DNA from: Symbiodinium natans
Taxonomy: Eukaryota; Sar; Dinophyceae; Suessiales; Symbiodiniaceae
Reading direction: 5' to 3'
NCBI GenBank assembly: GCA_905221605.1
Contig: CAJNDS010000116.1
Location: 126,001-190,000, forward strand
DNA: 64,000 bases
Below are positions 26,266 through 37,532 of this stretch, piece by piece (positions within the stretch are counted from its first letter, which is position 1; every line of letters begins with the position of its first letter). The position numbers and the translations under genes were made by a program. The notes beneath the pieces are model-generated. The model was not told where the DNA came from. It saw only the letters and a program-made list of their open reading frames with translations, and ran no database searches.

Positions 26266-26619
26266 CTTGACTTCCGCGGGTGAGAGGCACGGGTCTACTT
26301 GCATGAGATGCACACATCAGCGGCGTGCGGCCGTGTGGCTGTGCCCTTCCCATCCTTTTCCCATCTTTTCTCCGCTTTCTCGCGCGGCTCTCGGAAGGGG
26401 TGAGATAGGAGGGCAATCGATATCCGGCACACATGTCGTGCCTCTTGCTCTGACGTCCTCACGTATTTCCTTAAGAACCCAAAACGCTTCTTTTTTGCAT
26501 GCTCTGATTCCAAGAAGGCCCTTTATAGAGAGGACTCCCTGGGCCGAGAAAGACGTCGAGGCTTCTTGGGTTCTTGGAAAGTCCCAAATTGGGCGCCACT
26601 GAAAGCTTCGGGCGCCCCT

Positions 26620-27688
26620 CTACTTCTTCAAGACCTGGACCAAGGTGGGCGAGGCCTCGAGCATCTTCATGTACTCGGCCTCCTTCTGCTGCTCGAGCGC
26701 CTCGAGCTGTTTCAGCTCCATGGCCTCTTTTGTGTTCAGAGAGGAAGAGAGGGAGAGAGAGGGAGAGAGAGAAAGAGAGAGAGAGAGATAGAGAAGAAAA
26801 AGAATGGTGATGTCCGGTTGGCATAAAATGAAATTTGAGCATACACAGATCAAACTGTTAGATTACAGGATGCCATCGCAAAGCCTTACACGCAGCACAT
26901 ACCCAGAAAGATTTGAGATTATAGAGTAATTATACATTATGTCTGCAGCTTCTGCAGCTTAGATTGAGCATTTGGTCCAGAGCGAGACCGTGTAAGGGAA
27001 CCTTTCAAGGCCCAAGATGTTGCCCGGGCATCTGATGTCACGTCTGCCCTTCCCGTGGCCTTCTGTGGCAGTTGCGCCTGTAGATCCCGAGCGCGGTTTG
27101 TGGCGGCCACCAGGTCGTTGTCCACCTGGGCTTTCTCTGCGGCCAGCTGCGCGAGCTCTGCCTCCAACGTCTCTGTCTGCTCCGTCATCTGCTGAATGGC
27201 ATCATGGAGCTGCTTTGCCTTCTGCACCTGGGCATCCTTCTGTGACATGGCCATGCTCGGAATCTCGGAACTGAACGAAGAACTGAACCCTGAGCAGTCA
27301 CAACGCTAACTGAGGTGCTCTTAGTGCTCTTTGCCGAAGTGTCCAGTCTTTTGGAGAGCTCTTTTGGGTGGGGCACCTACCGTTCCGCTCCATATAGAGC
27401 CTGTTGGGGGCCTGTGTACTCGAATTCGGAGCTGAGTTGAGCCTCAAAGGGCCACGGAAAAGAGTGATCTTGAAAAGCGATCATCCTTACTCGCGTTCTC
27501 CCTCTCCTCTTCTTCTTCTTCTTCTTCTTCTTCTTCTTCTTCTTCTTCTTCTTCTTCTTCTTCTTCTTCTTCTTCTTCTTCTTCTTCTTCTTCTGCACGC
27601 TGAAGAGGGCCCGGAAGGAGGCCCCCGGCCACTCCCCCTCTCTGAGTCTCTCCCTCTTCAAAAATTTGGGCGCGCCATCTTTAGGCAT
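26620..27688 (-). CDS. Coiled-coil protein
   Basis: The last exon (about 26620-26735) reads EAMELKQLEALEQQKEAEYM then ASPTLVQVLKK and stops at TAG 26620-26622. The previous exon (about 27010-27250) reads DAQVQKAKQLHDAIQQ, TEQTETLEAELAQLAAEKAQ and VDNDLVAATNRARDLQAQ, a heptad pattern of roughly 70 residues typical of a coiled coil. A possible first exon begins at the ATG at 27688 (MPKDGAPKFLKRERLREGEW); the TTC/GAA tract at 27506-27593 then lies in or next to an intron. An alternative is that exons at 27720-27900 also belong to it. I do not recognise the family; a structural or scaffold role is only a guess. Confidence 0.5.
27506..27593. repeat. TTC trinucleotide microsatellite
   Basis: About 29 TTC units. 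Long Lys, Glu and Leu homopolymer frames across it are artefacts or, less likely, a poly-Lys insert in the coiled-coil gene. Confidence 0.97.
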
Positions 27689-27959
27689 CTTCTCATCTCA
27701 TTTTTGCACGTGGTGAGTGTGCAGAGCCCTGTCCTCCAAGCATTCCGCAGCCCGTGAAATTGAGGGTCTGTCGCGCAGGAATTTCAACTCCATTTCAACT
27801 CTATGGTTGCGGGGCTTCCACATGAGACGAGGAGTCTGGCGAGTGCTTGCCTGCAGGGTCGTGACATTCTGCGCGACCCCATCCTCTGGCAGGAAGCCTT
27901 GACAACACTTTTTAACACTTCGCACAGTTCTTCAGTCAGCAAAGATGCATCTTGACTCC

Positions 27960-30900
27960 TAGAAATCTAGATATTCCAAGAAAAGTCTGATTGAGCGGAG
28001 CTGCTGCAGGACATGTCTCCGATCGCATCCGTGCCCGAGAGCAGGGAGCTGACGCCTGAGACCGCACGGAGAAGAACATGAGGCATCCAGCTTAAAACTA
28101 TTACCATTATTGTTGCTATTTCTATTTATTAGTTACACTTATTATCATGAATATTACTATTGTTCGGGGCTGCGAGATGGGTCTTGACCCCTTCAGGGCT
28201 CCCGCTCACCGCGGCACCCTGCGCAGTGACGATGGCGTGGATGCGGCCAGGGTTGGCCTAAGTCCGAAGAGAGCCCTGGAGCGTCTCCACAAGTGGATGC
28301 TATGTGTGTAGTCTTGTGTTTCCAAGATGCTTCTCTTCGATAGAAGAACTGGAGCACAGGGTTGAGCTGATTTCGGGGAGGGATGCGTGCCAAAGAACCA
28401 CGTAGGCACCGTTCCATGCTTTTAGTTTTATTTATTATTATCATTATTATTATTACTATTATATATCATATAATATATAGTATATAAATATATATGTACA
28501 TATATATATATAGTATGTATACTCTAGACCATTAGATATGTATATAAAGGTCCACTGCCCCCCTTGTAAGGGAGGCATCCAGGGCCGCCCTGCGATGCGG
28601 TAGCTCACGTCGAAGCCGCTGCCGGTGAGGCTGGAGACCAGCCTGGGGCTCTCCTCAGGGGGGGTGTCATGTAGGGTTTGTAGGGTTTGTCGGGTTTGTA
28701 GGGTTTGTCGGGTTTGTAGGGTTTGTAGGGTTTGTGGGGTTTGTGGGGTTTCATAGGGTTTAGGGTTTAGAGGGCTTGGAGGGTTTTAGGGGGGCTTTAA
28801 TCGGGTGGGTTTAGGGCGGCTTAGGGGTTTTTGAAGGGGTTCTGGAGTACACCAAACTTCCTAAACCCTAGACTTCCTAAACCCGCAGTGCCGCCCCGTG
28901 GGCACCCCTTTTTGCCTGTACATCTTTTTATGGAGGGCCGAGGGCCCGACCTGAAAGTAGTTGGGGGCCGTGGTGGGCGCCACCTTGGAGAGGACGGCAG
29001 TCCAAGGCAGAGAGCGGAGGAGTCACTCTGACACGCACCGAGCTCTGAAACATTCTGAAACGACCTATTCGGGACGCACGGCCCCGCATCTCCGTCACTT
29101 GGCTGCTGGCATTGGCTATGAGCGTTGTGACCGTGCCATCGTTGTTACCATTCGCATCCTTCATCGCTGCTGTGCCCCTTGTGACTTGGATCATATCCAA
29201 ACAGAAGGCGTCAAAACTACGATGCATCCCTCAACTGCACGACTCATCTGCCCCAGTGCCACCGGAAGCGTCCTCCACATACACGTGGAGTTTGTACGTC
29301 TGACTCGCGGTGAGCGCGCAGGTGAAGTTGCCGATTTCACCTGCGCAAAGACTGAGGCAGCCGGGTTCAGCTCCAGTTCTACCCCCTTACGATTCTTACG
29401 GCCACACTTCATGGGTTCATTGTCTGGCTAATCATGTCACCTACTTCAGATTGCATTGACCCACAGCCCTGGGAATACAAGTCATCAGTCATTTAGGGGG
29501 ACTTCCTGCGCCCCACCCAAGTGTTTTGACATCCTGTCCAAGGCTCCCGGCTCTCGACATTGGCCTGCACGTCCATACTTTGGACGTTGCAGGTGGCCCC
29601 GCCCGAAGCCATGTACAAGGCCTTGCGAGGCAACATGTCATCAAGTCCAGCAGCCCAAGAAACACCGGAAAGATATCCGGAGTTCGCGCGGTCAGCAAAG
29701 CGGGCACAGCGCCGAGGCGGGAAGCATCAACAGGCGCTTGCTCGCTCGCTCTCTCGCAGTGTGCTCGCAGCATGCTCGCACTGGAGAGCGAGCGTGCCTT
29801 GATCTCGGCGGGCGTGCGGGACGCCATGTTCGAGGTCAGAATGGCCTTTGTGGAAGCGCAGGGGTTGACAGGCTGCGGGAGGGGGGGGGTTCTCCCGCCA
29901 GAAGAACATTTAAGCAAGCCAACTAAGCCAACATGTTCAGCTCTCCGATTTTCCAACTCCCCGAACGTTCACCGGGTGCCCCGTCCCAGGCTTTGCCGTC
30001 AGAGACGGGAGCGAAGAAGTAGCTGATGGCGGTCGGGAAGGGCGTCCTGGCGCGCAGGGCAGGACAGGACAGGACTGTGGAGTCCGAAAACAAGGCTTTC
30101 CAGGCACCTGAACTCGTAGGGCTCGATCTGGAACATGTTGGAGGCCGGTAGGACTACATCCACTGCTCCGGAGAGGGTGCCGTCACCCAGGCCACTGCCA
30201 TCCTTCTCACATCACGGAGAAGACTATTATTCTGTATTCTAAGAGACGCTCGTTGCCCGCGCCTCAACATAGACGAAGGCCTTGTACGTCGTCGCCATGA
30301 CCTGGGACGAGACCACTTGCGGCGGTATGTGAAGGGCTGGAACGTCTCGAGAGCAGGGCCAGCGAACAGCCTGTGAAGGACATGGTCTCCATGCCTCCTG
30401 CAGTGATCGCCTCGTGTTGGACAGGGAGTCCAGTCATCAAATCGGAACATCCTTTCGGCATTTTCGGCCTGATCCGCCACAAGGCAGACGCCGCCATAGG
30501 CACCTCGGAAGCTGGGGAGATTCACCACTTATTGGGCTGGCAAGACGCGCGCCACGAGGATCTGCGAGGATCTGCGCGGATCTGTGCGCCGCTTTGGGGA
30601 GGGGCCCTGACCCGTGCCAGCTTTGATGGTGCCCACAGTCACTGAGGCCACGTTCGCTTGCTCCACCTGCCGTTGTGAATCGTTGTGACAGCTATGCGAA
30701 GTGACGAAGTGCATCAGAGAGAGAGATCCTGGGGTTTTGCGACCCCATTCGGGCTCTGCACTCACTCATGGTTCATTTCAATGCTTGGAAGAGGGAAAGA
30801 AAATGATGGCTTCAACATCTTCGACCCTCTTTTAAATAGGCAGAGTAGAAGCGAGCTGCAGGGCACCACCACTCCCCAGGCTTTGCCCGCTTGGTGCACT

Positions 30901-32650
30901 GCAAAGAGGATGTCCACACCTGGCGACATTTCGGAGCGCAGATCCTTCTCTGTAGAGGCAGACGGATGTTTGCCAGATTGTGTGAGGGCGCTCTCGCTGT
31001 CTCTCACACTCTCACGAGAGCGCCGCCTGCTGACGTCGGGTTGGAGGCCTGCGGGGCCTCGGCAGGTGCGCGGATTGGAGCGCATTGAAGTCCGTGAAGT
31101 CTGCAGGAGAGAGCTTCCGATGTGCTGATGTGCTTGAGATGTGCTTGAAACATGCTGAGGCAAGGGCAAAGTAGAAGCTGTTGGACGTCGGCACCTCGGA
31201 TACAAGAGGATATCTCAGTAAGCAAAGTACAAAAACATCCTTCATACGCGCAGTTCCCCACCCTCCTCACTCCTCTGCTCGGCATCGGGCAGTGAAGGGC
31301 ACCGGTGATGCCAGGGTTCCGGTGTTTCCAGAAGACTCGACATAGACCACGAGGTGGTATCTGAGGGCGCTCTCACGCAGAGAGACAATACTGTTGCCCC
31401 AAAACCTTCCAATGTGTGCCAAAAACTCAGCCCTTTTAACATCCTTGCCATGTTCGAGATGTACAGTGCTGACAGTGCTCCCATGTCCTTTTAGAGACGT
31501 CGAGCTGGCACCCACACATCGACCGAGGCGTGCGCTCGACGCCACGTGCCAGGCTGCAGCCGTCGGATCCTCACATGAATCGAAAGTGAATCATGTCCTG
31601 TTCTCGGGGCTGACAAAAGCTTGCGAAAGACCCGCAGATTTCAGTGCAGATTTTGGAGCCCGGCCTGTGAGTGTCTCCGAGAGGGCACCGGTGCTGATGG
31701 CCTGTCGCGCAACAGCGCAATCGAGAAGGCCAGAAACAAAGATGCTTCACGCAGAGGCTTTTCAGACTCCTTCCGGCCCTTCTGGGCCTGGCCAGAGATG
31801 CCGCAGATCATCCCGGTCGCGAGCTGGGCACAGGATGGCACAGGATGGCACAAGACAGACTCAGGCTGTTGGAACAAATTCGCAAGCCGGCACTGTTCCC
31901 TGCACTTTGAGGCTTTGGGATGGCTTTGGGCGACCTCGCCCGCAAAGGCCGCAAGCCACGCGATCTCGCCTTCACGGAGACGAGGTCCAGGGCTGCCGCG
32001 GCTGCAGGCGTGCCGACGGAGGCCCAGATCAGGCCTCGGGGAGGCTGGGAATTCTTGGAGGGCCCTTGGGGGCGCCCCCAAAAAGAGAGAAGGTTTTCGA
32101 GGTCCTCTCCTCTGAGCTTGGAAACTTCGCTGCTTCTTTGTTTTTTCTGGGTCTCCGAGCCGATGGTGGCGCCGGCGTCGTGGGCCACCGTGTAGTCGAA
32201 GGTCAGGCCCGTGGTGGTCGGCCTTGCTGTTAGCGCTTCTGGCGACTCCGGCTTCATTGCAACCTACCATCTCTGCCGTTTGCTCGGAAGCTTGTATCAG
32301 TCAAAGTTTTGTCCGCCCTCTACAACCTTACACAAACACTTTCAAAACTATAATGAAGATTCGTCAACTAGTAGAACCCGGAACGCAGAGCTTTTCGACT
32401 TGTGATAAGCTTTCACTTCTTCGGTCACCACGGTGCCGAGCGTTGCCGAGCTCCGCACACTCCGTTGATGGCCGGGGCACTGGTGAAGGTGGTGGAGCCT
32501 GGCACCTTTTGAAGCAGAAAGCGTGCAAGGCGCAAGAGAGGGCATCGGAGAGAACTTCATAGGGTACTTCTGGGCGGCGGCACTGGCACATCCACCATTG
32601 ACAGCGTGCCGTCCCCCATAAGATTCTCATCTTCAATGTACACCTGATTC
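27960..32650 (-). CDS. VYVE-module repeat protein, segment 2 (partial model)
   Basis: The best-preserved array. Reading right to left: 32575-32645 (VYIEDENLMGDGTLSMVDVP); 32155-32250 (TTTGLTFDYTVAHDAGATIG); 31935-32045 (GLIWASVGTPAAAAALDLVS then VKARS); 31640-31710 (STGALSETLTGRAPKS); 31270-31385 (ALRYHLVVYVESSGNTGTLA); 31150-31240 (VSEVPTSNSFYFALA); 30835-30935 (VDILFAVHQAGKAWGVVVP); 30613-30680 (ANVASVTVGTIKAGTG); 30263-30301 (VMATTYKAFVYVE); 30108-30202 (DGSGLGDGTLSGAVDVVLPA then SNMFQIEP); 29955-30035 (APVSDGKAWDGAPGE); 29790-29880 (RTPAEIKARSL); 29273-29340 (NFTCALTASQTYKLHVYVE); 29099-29158 (DANGNNDGTVTTLIANASSQ); 28570-28665 (SPRLVSSLTGSGFDVSYRIA); 28195-28255 (PGRIHAIVTAQGAAVSG). Start and stop are unknown; function unknown. 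Confidence 0.6.
28400..28545. repeat. AT-rich low-complexity stretch
   Basis: TTATTA and TATATA repeats between VYVE exons; presumably intronic or intergenic. Confidence 0.85.
28672..28880. repeat. Interstitial telomere-like GGGTTTGT repeats
   Basis: Tandem GTAGGGTTT, GTCGGGTTT and GTGGGGTTT units, then TTTAGGG and CCCTAAA forms close to 28865-28880. They lie directly beside a VYVE exon at 28570-28665. Confidence 0.85.
29099..29340 (-). CDS. VYVE/D-G exon pair with apparent GA donor
   Basis: Exon 29273-29340 ends HVYVE with GTGGAG, and the next intron bases are GACGCT. Exon 29099-29158 starts after GAAG with GATGCG and reads DANGNNDGTVTTLIANASSQ. Both sides share AGGA, so the cut may also slide within that repeat. 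Intron length is about 114 nt, phase 0. Confidence 0.65.
30108..30301 (-). CDS. VYVE/D-G exon pair with 13-residue micro-exon
   Basis: Exon 30263-30301 (39 bp) encodes VMATTYKAFVYVE, with acceptor CCCAG and donor GCGCGG. Exon 30108-30202 encodes DGSGLGDGTLSGAVDVVLPA then SNMFQIEPYEF. The intron is about 61 nt, phase 0. It is the clearest example of the D-G-T-L-S and P-A-S-N-M-F segments in one exon. Confidence 0.65.
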
Positions 32651-33250
32651 ACGAGGCGGCGTAATCCGTTTTCGCCGATGTGTTAGGAGAACTGAGCTGC
32701 AGGCAAACAACTTCAACTTCGTGCTGTAGGGCCTTACTGTAGGAAAGCTCAGTTCATTGCTTTCATTGCTTTCAAAGGCCACGAAAAGGGCACTTCCAGC
32801 CCTCCTTTTTCGAAGCGCTCTGCTTCATTGCACACTGGCGTCCGATGTACCTCATGCCGGCAAAGGGGGCCTTCTTTGAAGTAGATGTAGTGCATAGTAA
32901 CTAGTAACTGTCTTTTACTTGCCATGGAGCTGAGACGCTCCCTTTGACCAGACTGGGCTCAGAATCAGATAAGCCCAGGCTTCATCAGCCAGCCTCTGGC
33001 ATCAGCTGGGCATCAAACAGTTTCGGGTCTTGCTTCGACTACGCAGGACCCAGGGAACGAGCTAGTTTGCGTCATCTTCGGCATTGCGAAGTAGCAGGAA
33101 GCAATCTGACAGAATTGTGGAAGGCGCACCAACTCACACTTCATCCTTCTCGTCATGCATGCCCTCCTCCTCCTGAGACCAGAGTTGCGCCACTTCTCCA
33201 AGGGTCATGCACTCTGAGAAAAAGCATGTTATGTCATCATTGTATGATGC

Positions 33251-34085
33251 TTAGAGGGAGTCCTCCATGAGCGTCAGCTTGTTGAAGAGCGTTGGCAGCT
33301 CCTTCAGCTCTGGCCACGCTCTCCAAGCCGTCTGTTGCAGATTGGGCTCTCAATAGACATGCGCCTGTGAGCGGTTCCTTTGACGTGCTGTCAGCACTGG
33401 GACGGCTGGATGCGTCACTTACTTGGCACTCCTCGCGGTTGATAAGGCCGTCTCCGTCGGAGTCGCACTCCTGGGTAATCCCCGGTACACCCCCCTGCAC
33501 CCCCTCCCGCATCCCTTCGAGACTCGCGGTTAACTCTTCCCTGATTTCCCCAAAAATGCCAGGCTATATGCACCCCAGCTCGGCCTTGTAAACTGCCTGG
33601 TACTTCGCCTTGATGTCTTCAGGCATGCCCTCCTCGTCGGGGGCATCCGCATCACCTCTTTCGGGTAGCAGCAGCACAGCTTGGGGGGGGGTTAAGTATG
33701 TTTGGTGGGACACCCTCTTCCCCCTCCCTTTCTTGGAGGGTTGGGGAGGGAGGGCGGTTCTGAACCCTCTCGCGTGTTCAACTTGGCAAACAGGCTCGGG
33801 AAGCTCAGGAAGCTCAACTTGGCGCGGCACTTCCGAACATCTCCTCCCATGAGATCTTTCCATCCTGCACCACCGAGCTCTTGAAACCCCAAGATACGAT
33901 CATCCTTGCTATCGGAACATAGGAACAACCACCTCAAAGAAGGGCACGCCCCTCTTTTTCCTTTTAAGGATGCCCCCCCAGATTTCCCCAAGTCCACGAA
34001 GGGGGGGGCCTTGTTCTCGTCAATCTCACCCAGCAGCTCGTCGAAGTCGGGAGGTGCATCTGCGAAAGCTCGGAGAGCTTGCGGG
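33251..34085 (-). CDS. EF-hand calcium-binding protein, two canonical loops
   Basis: Exon 34011-34085 reads ALRAFADAPPDFDELLGEID then ENK. Spliced in phase 0 to 33825-33864 (DGKISWEEMF), it restores DENKDGKISWEE, a perfect 12-residue EF-hand loop with Asp1, Asn3, Asp5, Gly6, Ile8 and Glu12. Exon 33574-33660 reads DADAPDEEGMPEDIKAKYQA then VYKAELG. Exon 33423-33470 gives DSDGDGLINREE, the second canonical loop, and ends at donor GTAAGTG. The last exon (33251 to about 33310) reads LKELPTLFNKLTLMEDSL and stops at TAA 33251-33253. One intron has a GC donor. The 5-prime end is not fixed: possible leader exons with signal-peptide-like segments lie at 34.5-35.1 kb. The family is probably a small calcium sensor or, if a leader is attached, a luminal EF-hand protein. 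Confidence 0.8.
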
Positions 34086-34089
34086 GGGG

Positions 34090-34165
34090 GGGGGGGTTTA
34101 GGGCTTAGGGCTTAGGGTTTAGGGTTTAGGGGTTTAGGGTTTACGGTTTACGGTTTAGGGTTTAC
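34090..34165. repeat. Interstitial telomeric TTTAGGG repeats
   Basis: A G run (34084-34096) followed by TTTAGGG, TTAGGGC and TTTACGG units. This is the purest telomere-type patch in the window and abuts the EF-hand exon. Confidence 0.85.
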
Positions 34166-34189
34166 TTTGCAGGCTCTCATCCGTTCTTC

Positions 34190-34560
34190 CTCAACGTCCA
34201 GTAAAGTAAAAAAGCCCATGTGAACTCACGCGCCACTCATTCCATTCACTCCTTGCAATTCACATGTTAAGGCTTTCAGTATATTCATGTGCTCTCGAAT
34301 TACCGAGCACATTTAATGAATCATTATGAGGAGCGCCCGTGACGCATGATTATAATATGAAAGGTGTGAACGGAGTGCGTGCAGACGCCTGCACGTCTTG
34401 TTAATATTAGTAGTACTTCGTGAATGTAATGATTCGCTAATGCACAGATCACGCGATCATTTCATTCACTTGCATCTGTTGAGATAGTGTTTAAGGGGCG
34501 CATAAACAGAGAGTACAAAGAGCGCCAGGAAGCTAAATTGAAATATTAAATTCGTGCGTC
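34190..34560. other. AT-richer segment with inverted repeats, no gene seen
   Basis: ATGTGCTC at 34287-34294 pairs perfectly with GAGCACAT at 34305-34312. CGTGCAG and CTGCACG at about 34378-34396 form a second hairpin. TCATTCCATTCACT and TCATTTCATTCACT occur near both ends. It could be a small non-autonomous element or a regulatory spacer. Confidence 0.4.
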
Positions 34561-35080
34561 TCTTCGTGCCCCAAATTGAATGATCCCGTTGAAGGGACCC
34601 CAAAAGGGTACCCCCCCCCCCTCGGAATGGCTTTCCTTTGGTTCTCTGGCTGACCACTCCTCTGCTAGTGCTGTCCTTTTCCGAAGCAATAATTGCAAGG
34701 CGATGCACACAGCAAGGAAGCCCCAGACCAAAAAGCTGTCAGACGCTGGGATGCTTGAGGTGCGCAGGGCCCGCCAACACTAAATTCACAGCTAAATTCA
34801 CAACCGTCACAACCTTGTCAAGAATCACGCCAAGAGTGAGCAGGATTGCGGTGCACCTGCATCCTCATCTTCCTGCAGCTGCGCTTGGGCTGCGGCCACA
34901 ACAAGAAATAAATTTTGGAATCATGTACTCAAGCCCTATGGGCCTCTCAGCGGACCTCAGAAAACTCCCGGGGCACTGCAGGACCTTTGCCTTTCGTGAT
35001 TATCAGAAGTCGCCCTCACTTCAATGCAGTCCTGGGCGAACGTGGCTGTCGGCAGCAGCAAGAGAACAGCGAGCGTCCTC
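34546..35080 (-). CDS. Possible leader exons with signal-peptide-like segments
   Basis: Three hydrophobic minus-strand segments lie close together. ATG at 34731 opens MVWGFLAVCIALQLLLRKR. Around 34875-34920 the frame reads LFLVVAAAQAQ followed by acidic residues. Around 35020-35080 it reads RTLAVLLLLPTATFAQDCIE, with a plausible cleavage after AxFA and an acceptor just upstream. Any of them could be the N-terminus of the EF-hand gene at 33.25-34.09 kb or of an unresolved secreted protein. Splicing is not established. Confidence 0.35.
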
Positions 35081-35424
35081 CTTCAGTTCACGTATGGTAG
35101 CAGCGCAACGCTCTCCGCTCTCCCAACTTGTAGAAGACTGAAGGGGCTTCGGCCCCCGCTTAAAAAAGGAGCCCTGTAGGCCCTGTAGGGTCTACAGGCC
35201 CTGCTACGCCTTGCTGTTTGAGCGGCAAGCAGCTCAACCTGTCAACCTGTTTCCCCTGAGCTCGTGATGACGCCGAGTCGCAGAAGCTTCATCCTAGCGA
35301 GGAGGGGCAAGAGTCTGCTTCCTATACGCGTTCCACAAGTGAGATCAAGGACGCAACGTGCAGAGACACGGTCCTTCCAAAATGGCTGATTTGCAGAGGT
35401 GTGGACGCACTACACGTTCGAACT

Positions 35425-35550
35425 ACTCTCAAGTTTGGCAAGATGTTCGGAGCCATACACAGGAGGAACGTCGGCAAGCTCATTGCGTAGCTTCAACACT
35501 GACTCAGCAAACTTATTGTCTCTGCAGCACTGCAGCACATGCTGCTATCA
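35425..35550 (-). CDS. Exon of unknown helical protein
   Basis: The frame reads VLQCCRDNKFAESVLKLRNE then LADVPPVYGSEHLAKLES without stops after an AG acceptor. The composition looks coding and helical. No family is recognised, and the neighbouring exons were not resolved. Confidence 0.4.
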
Positions 35551-36459
35551 GCAAGTGAGCACTCGGTAGCAGGCAAAGAACAGCCAGTCAAGGACAGTGT
35601 AGTGGCAGTCCCACCGGCCATGGCCTTGAGAAGCCCGGCAGGGACAGGTTTTCACTGGAATGGCACAACATGCTCGACCGCCTCCTGGCTCTTCCGGCAA
35701 GTCAGGGCTCCATACCTTGATGGAAGTGCTCTTTGAAGGGGTCCCCCGAATTCCCTCGTTCGCTCATTGAACTGTTGAACCGACCTCTTATTCTCTTGCT
35801 GGGAATTGAGCAGGGGCAGGGAGCCACATGAGCCAAAAGATGGCGCGCATCTCAGCGCAGGGGCCATGGATGCCACTGCGGTTTCGCGCCGCTGTGTGCC
35901 ATCTCCGCCATCTCTGTCGTCACCAGCACACGCCTACGAGTTGCGCCGTTGGGTCGTTGCGCCGTTGCGCGCTCCTGTTCCCGAACCTCAACGGCGGCTG
36001 TGCCACTGCACCGCTACGCTGTTGCGCCGTACCGCGGCTGGAGCTTTCCCGGACCAACTGGGGCTCGAAGTGAAGAAACAAAACGACATGTAGCCCAGAA
36101 TCGGACTTCGGGTTTAGAGCTGATAGCAAGACGATGCCTTTCGAGAAACTTTCAAAATCTCAACTTGAAAGTCACGGCATCCATCACATGCAGCGAAACA
36201 TTCCGCACTAGCGCAAGAGTCGCAACAGCTTGAACTAGGAGTCCGGACAGGACATTGACCAGAAGTCGTGCGAAGCCCACTTGCAATTTACATGAAATTA
36301 CATGAAAATGGTATCTGACTGCTTAGCCAGCTTGTTGGCACAAGGACGCGGCGGGTTTTTCTGCAACCGTCCACACAACTTCGGACCAGGAAGCCGAGAA
36401 GTGAACAAAAAACCGCAAGAGCCGGGCAACCCAGCCCAGGGACTCAAAGTCTCCAGGCT

Positions 36460-37380
36460 TCAGCTCGACTTAGGCACGGGCGCCCACAACTGCGTGGACT
36501 TCGCGGTGGCCACCGTCACCAGGGCCGCGTTTGCCTGCCCGGCTTCGACTCCGACTGATAAGGTCGCTCCTGCGACTCCGAAGACATACTCAGAGGAAGC
36601 TAACGTGACGTTGAGGGCAAGTGCGCAAAGTAACAATAATGTTCTTTCAGGATATTGGGTGCATACGACCATATTGGGACTTCTTATCAAGAGTATATTG
36701 GGAAGTATGCGGACTCTATTGGGAGTACATTGAGAAGATGCTCGAGAAAAACCTTTCTTCCGGGTGGGCGCAGCCTCGCTCACAACAGCGGCCCAGAGGT
36801 TTCCAGGCTTGCTGGCCTGGCATTCTTTCTAGAGAGAACCGAAAGACTCAGATTGAAACTCAGCAGGAAAGCTCCAGGGAGGATTAAAAAAAAAACAAAC
36901 CCCCCCCTCCCCCCGAGAGAGGCCGCACTTCCGAACAAACTTCTTCTATCTCTTAGGATCGACTAACCCATGTCCAATTGCTGTTCACATGGAACCTTTC
37001 CCCACTTCAGTCTTCAAAGTTCTCATTTGAATATTTGCTACTACCACCAAGATCTGCACCGGGGCCCGTTTCACCTCCTGTCGAGGATACACGAAACGTG
37101 TCGTGTGAACGAGCTCAAAGATGCCCCCCCCCAAAAAAAAAAAGGAAGTTGCTTGAACAACTCCCAGCTATCAGCAACCCCCAACCCTTTCAGAAAAAAG
37201 CCGGCCTCGAAGGTGGCCGTCAAACCTCTTAGTTGTGAAGGGGCCGAGGGGGGGGGGGACCTGGGGGGGATTCGCCGAAGAAATCAACACTCCGCTATGC
37301 TCCGGGCCGTCGGTGCTTGGCACGCCCACAAGCATCGGAGCCACCATAAAGTCATTGGAGGCAGGAGATCTGAAGGGGGC
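36460..37380 (-). CDS. VYVE-module remnant, segment 3
   Basis: Exon 37235-37380 reads SPASNDFMVAPMLVGVPSTD, the tail that normally follows D-G-T-L-S and leads into the next module. Exon 36460-36620 reads YVFGVAGATLSVGVEAGQAN then AALVTVATAKSTQ, the core plus T-V-A-T-x-K segment. Together they form about one module. It lies between the PNUTS-like gene (ends 37533) and the EF-hand region. Extra exons probably exist at 35.6-36.4 kb but were not recognisable. Confidence 0.45.
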
Positions 37381-37532
37381 GGCTGCCAAAGAACCTGGCA
37401 TCTTGGCATCGGCTCGGACCAGACTGCTCACAGAACACGGGAGCACCAACCCTGAACCTGCTTTCTTCGCGCTCCCCCCCTTGCTTTGGCCAGATCAGCT
37501 CATCGGGATGAAACATAACTTTCTAAACTTTC

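Noticed and set aside
33870-33915. Possible extra EF-hand loop DSKDDRILGFQE
   Set aside because: It falls in the intron removed when ENK (34011) is joined to DGKISWEE (33864), which gives a perfect loop; the extra match is probably chance.
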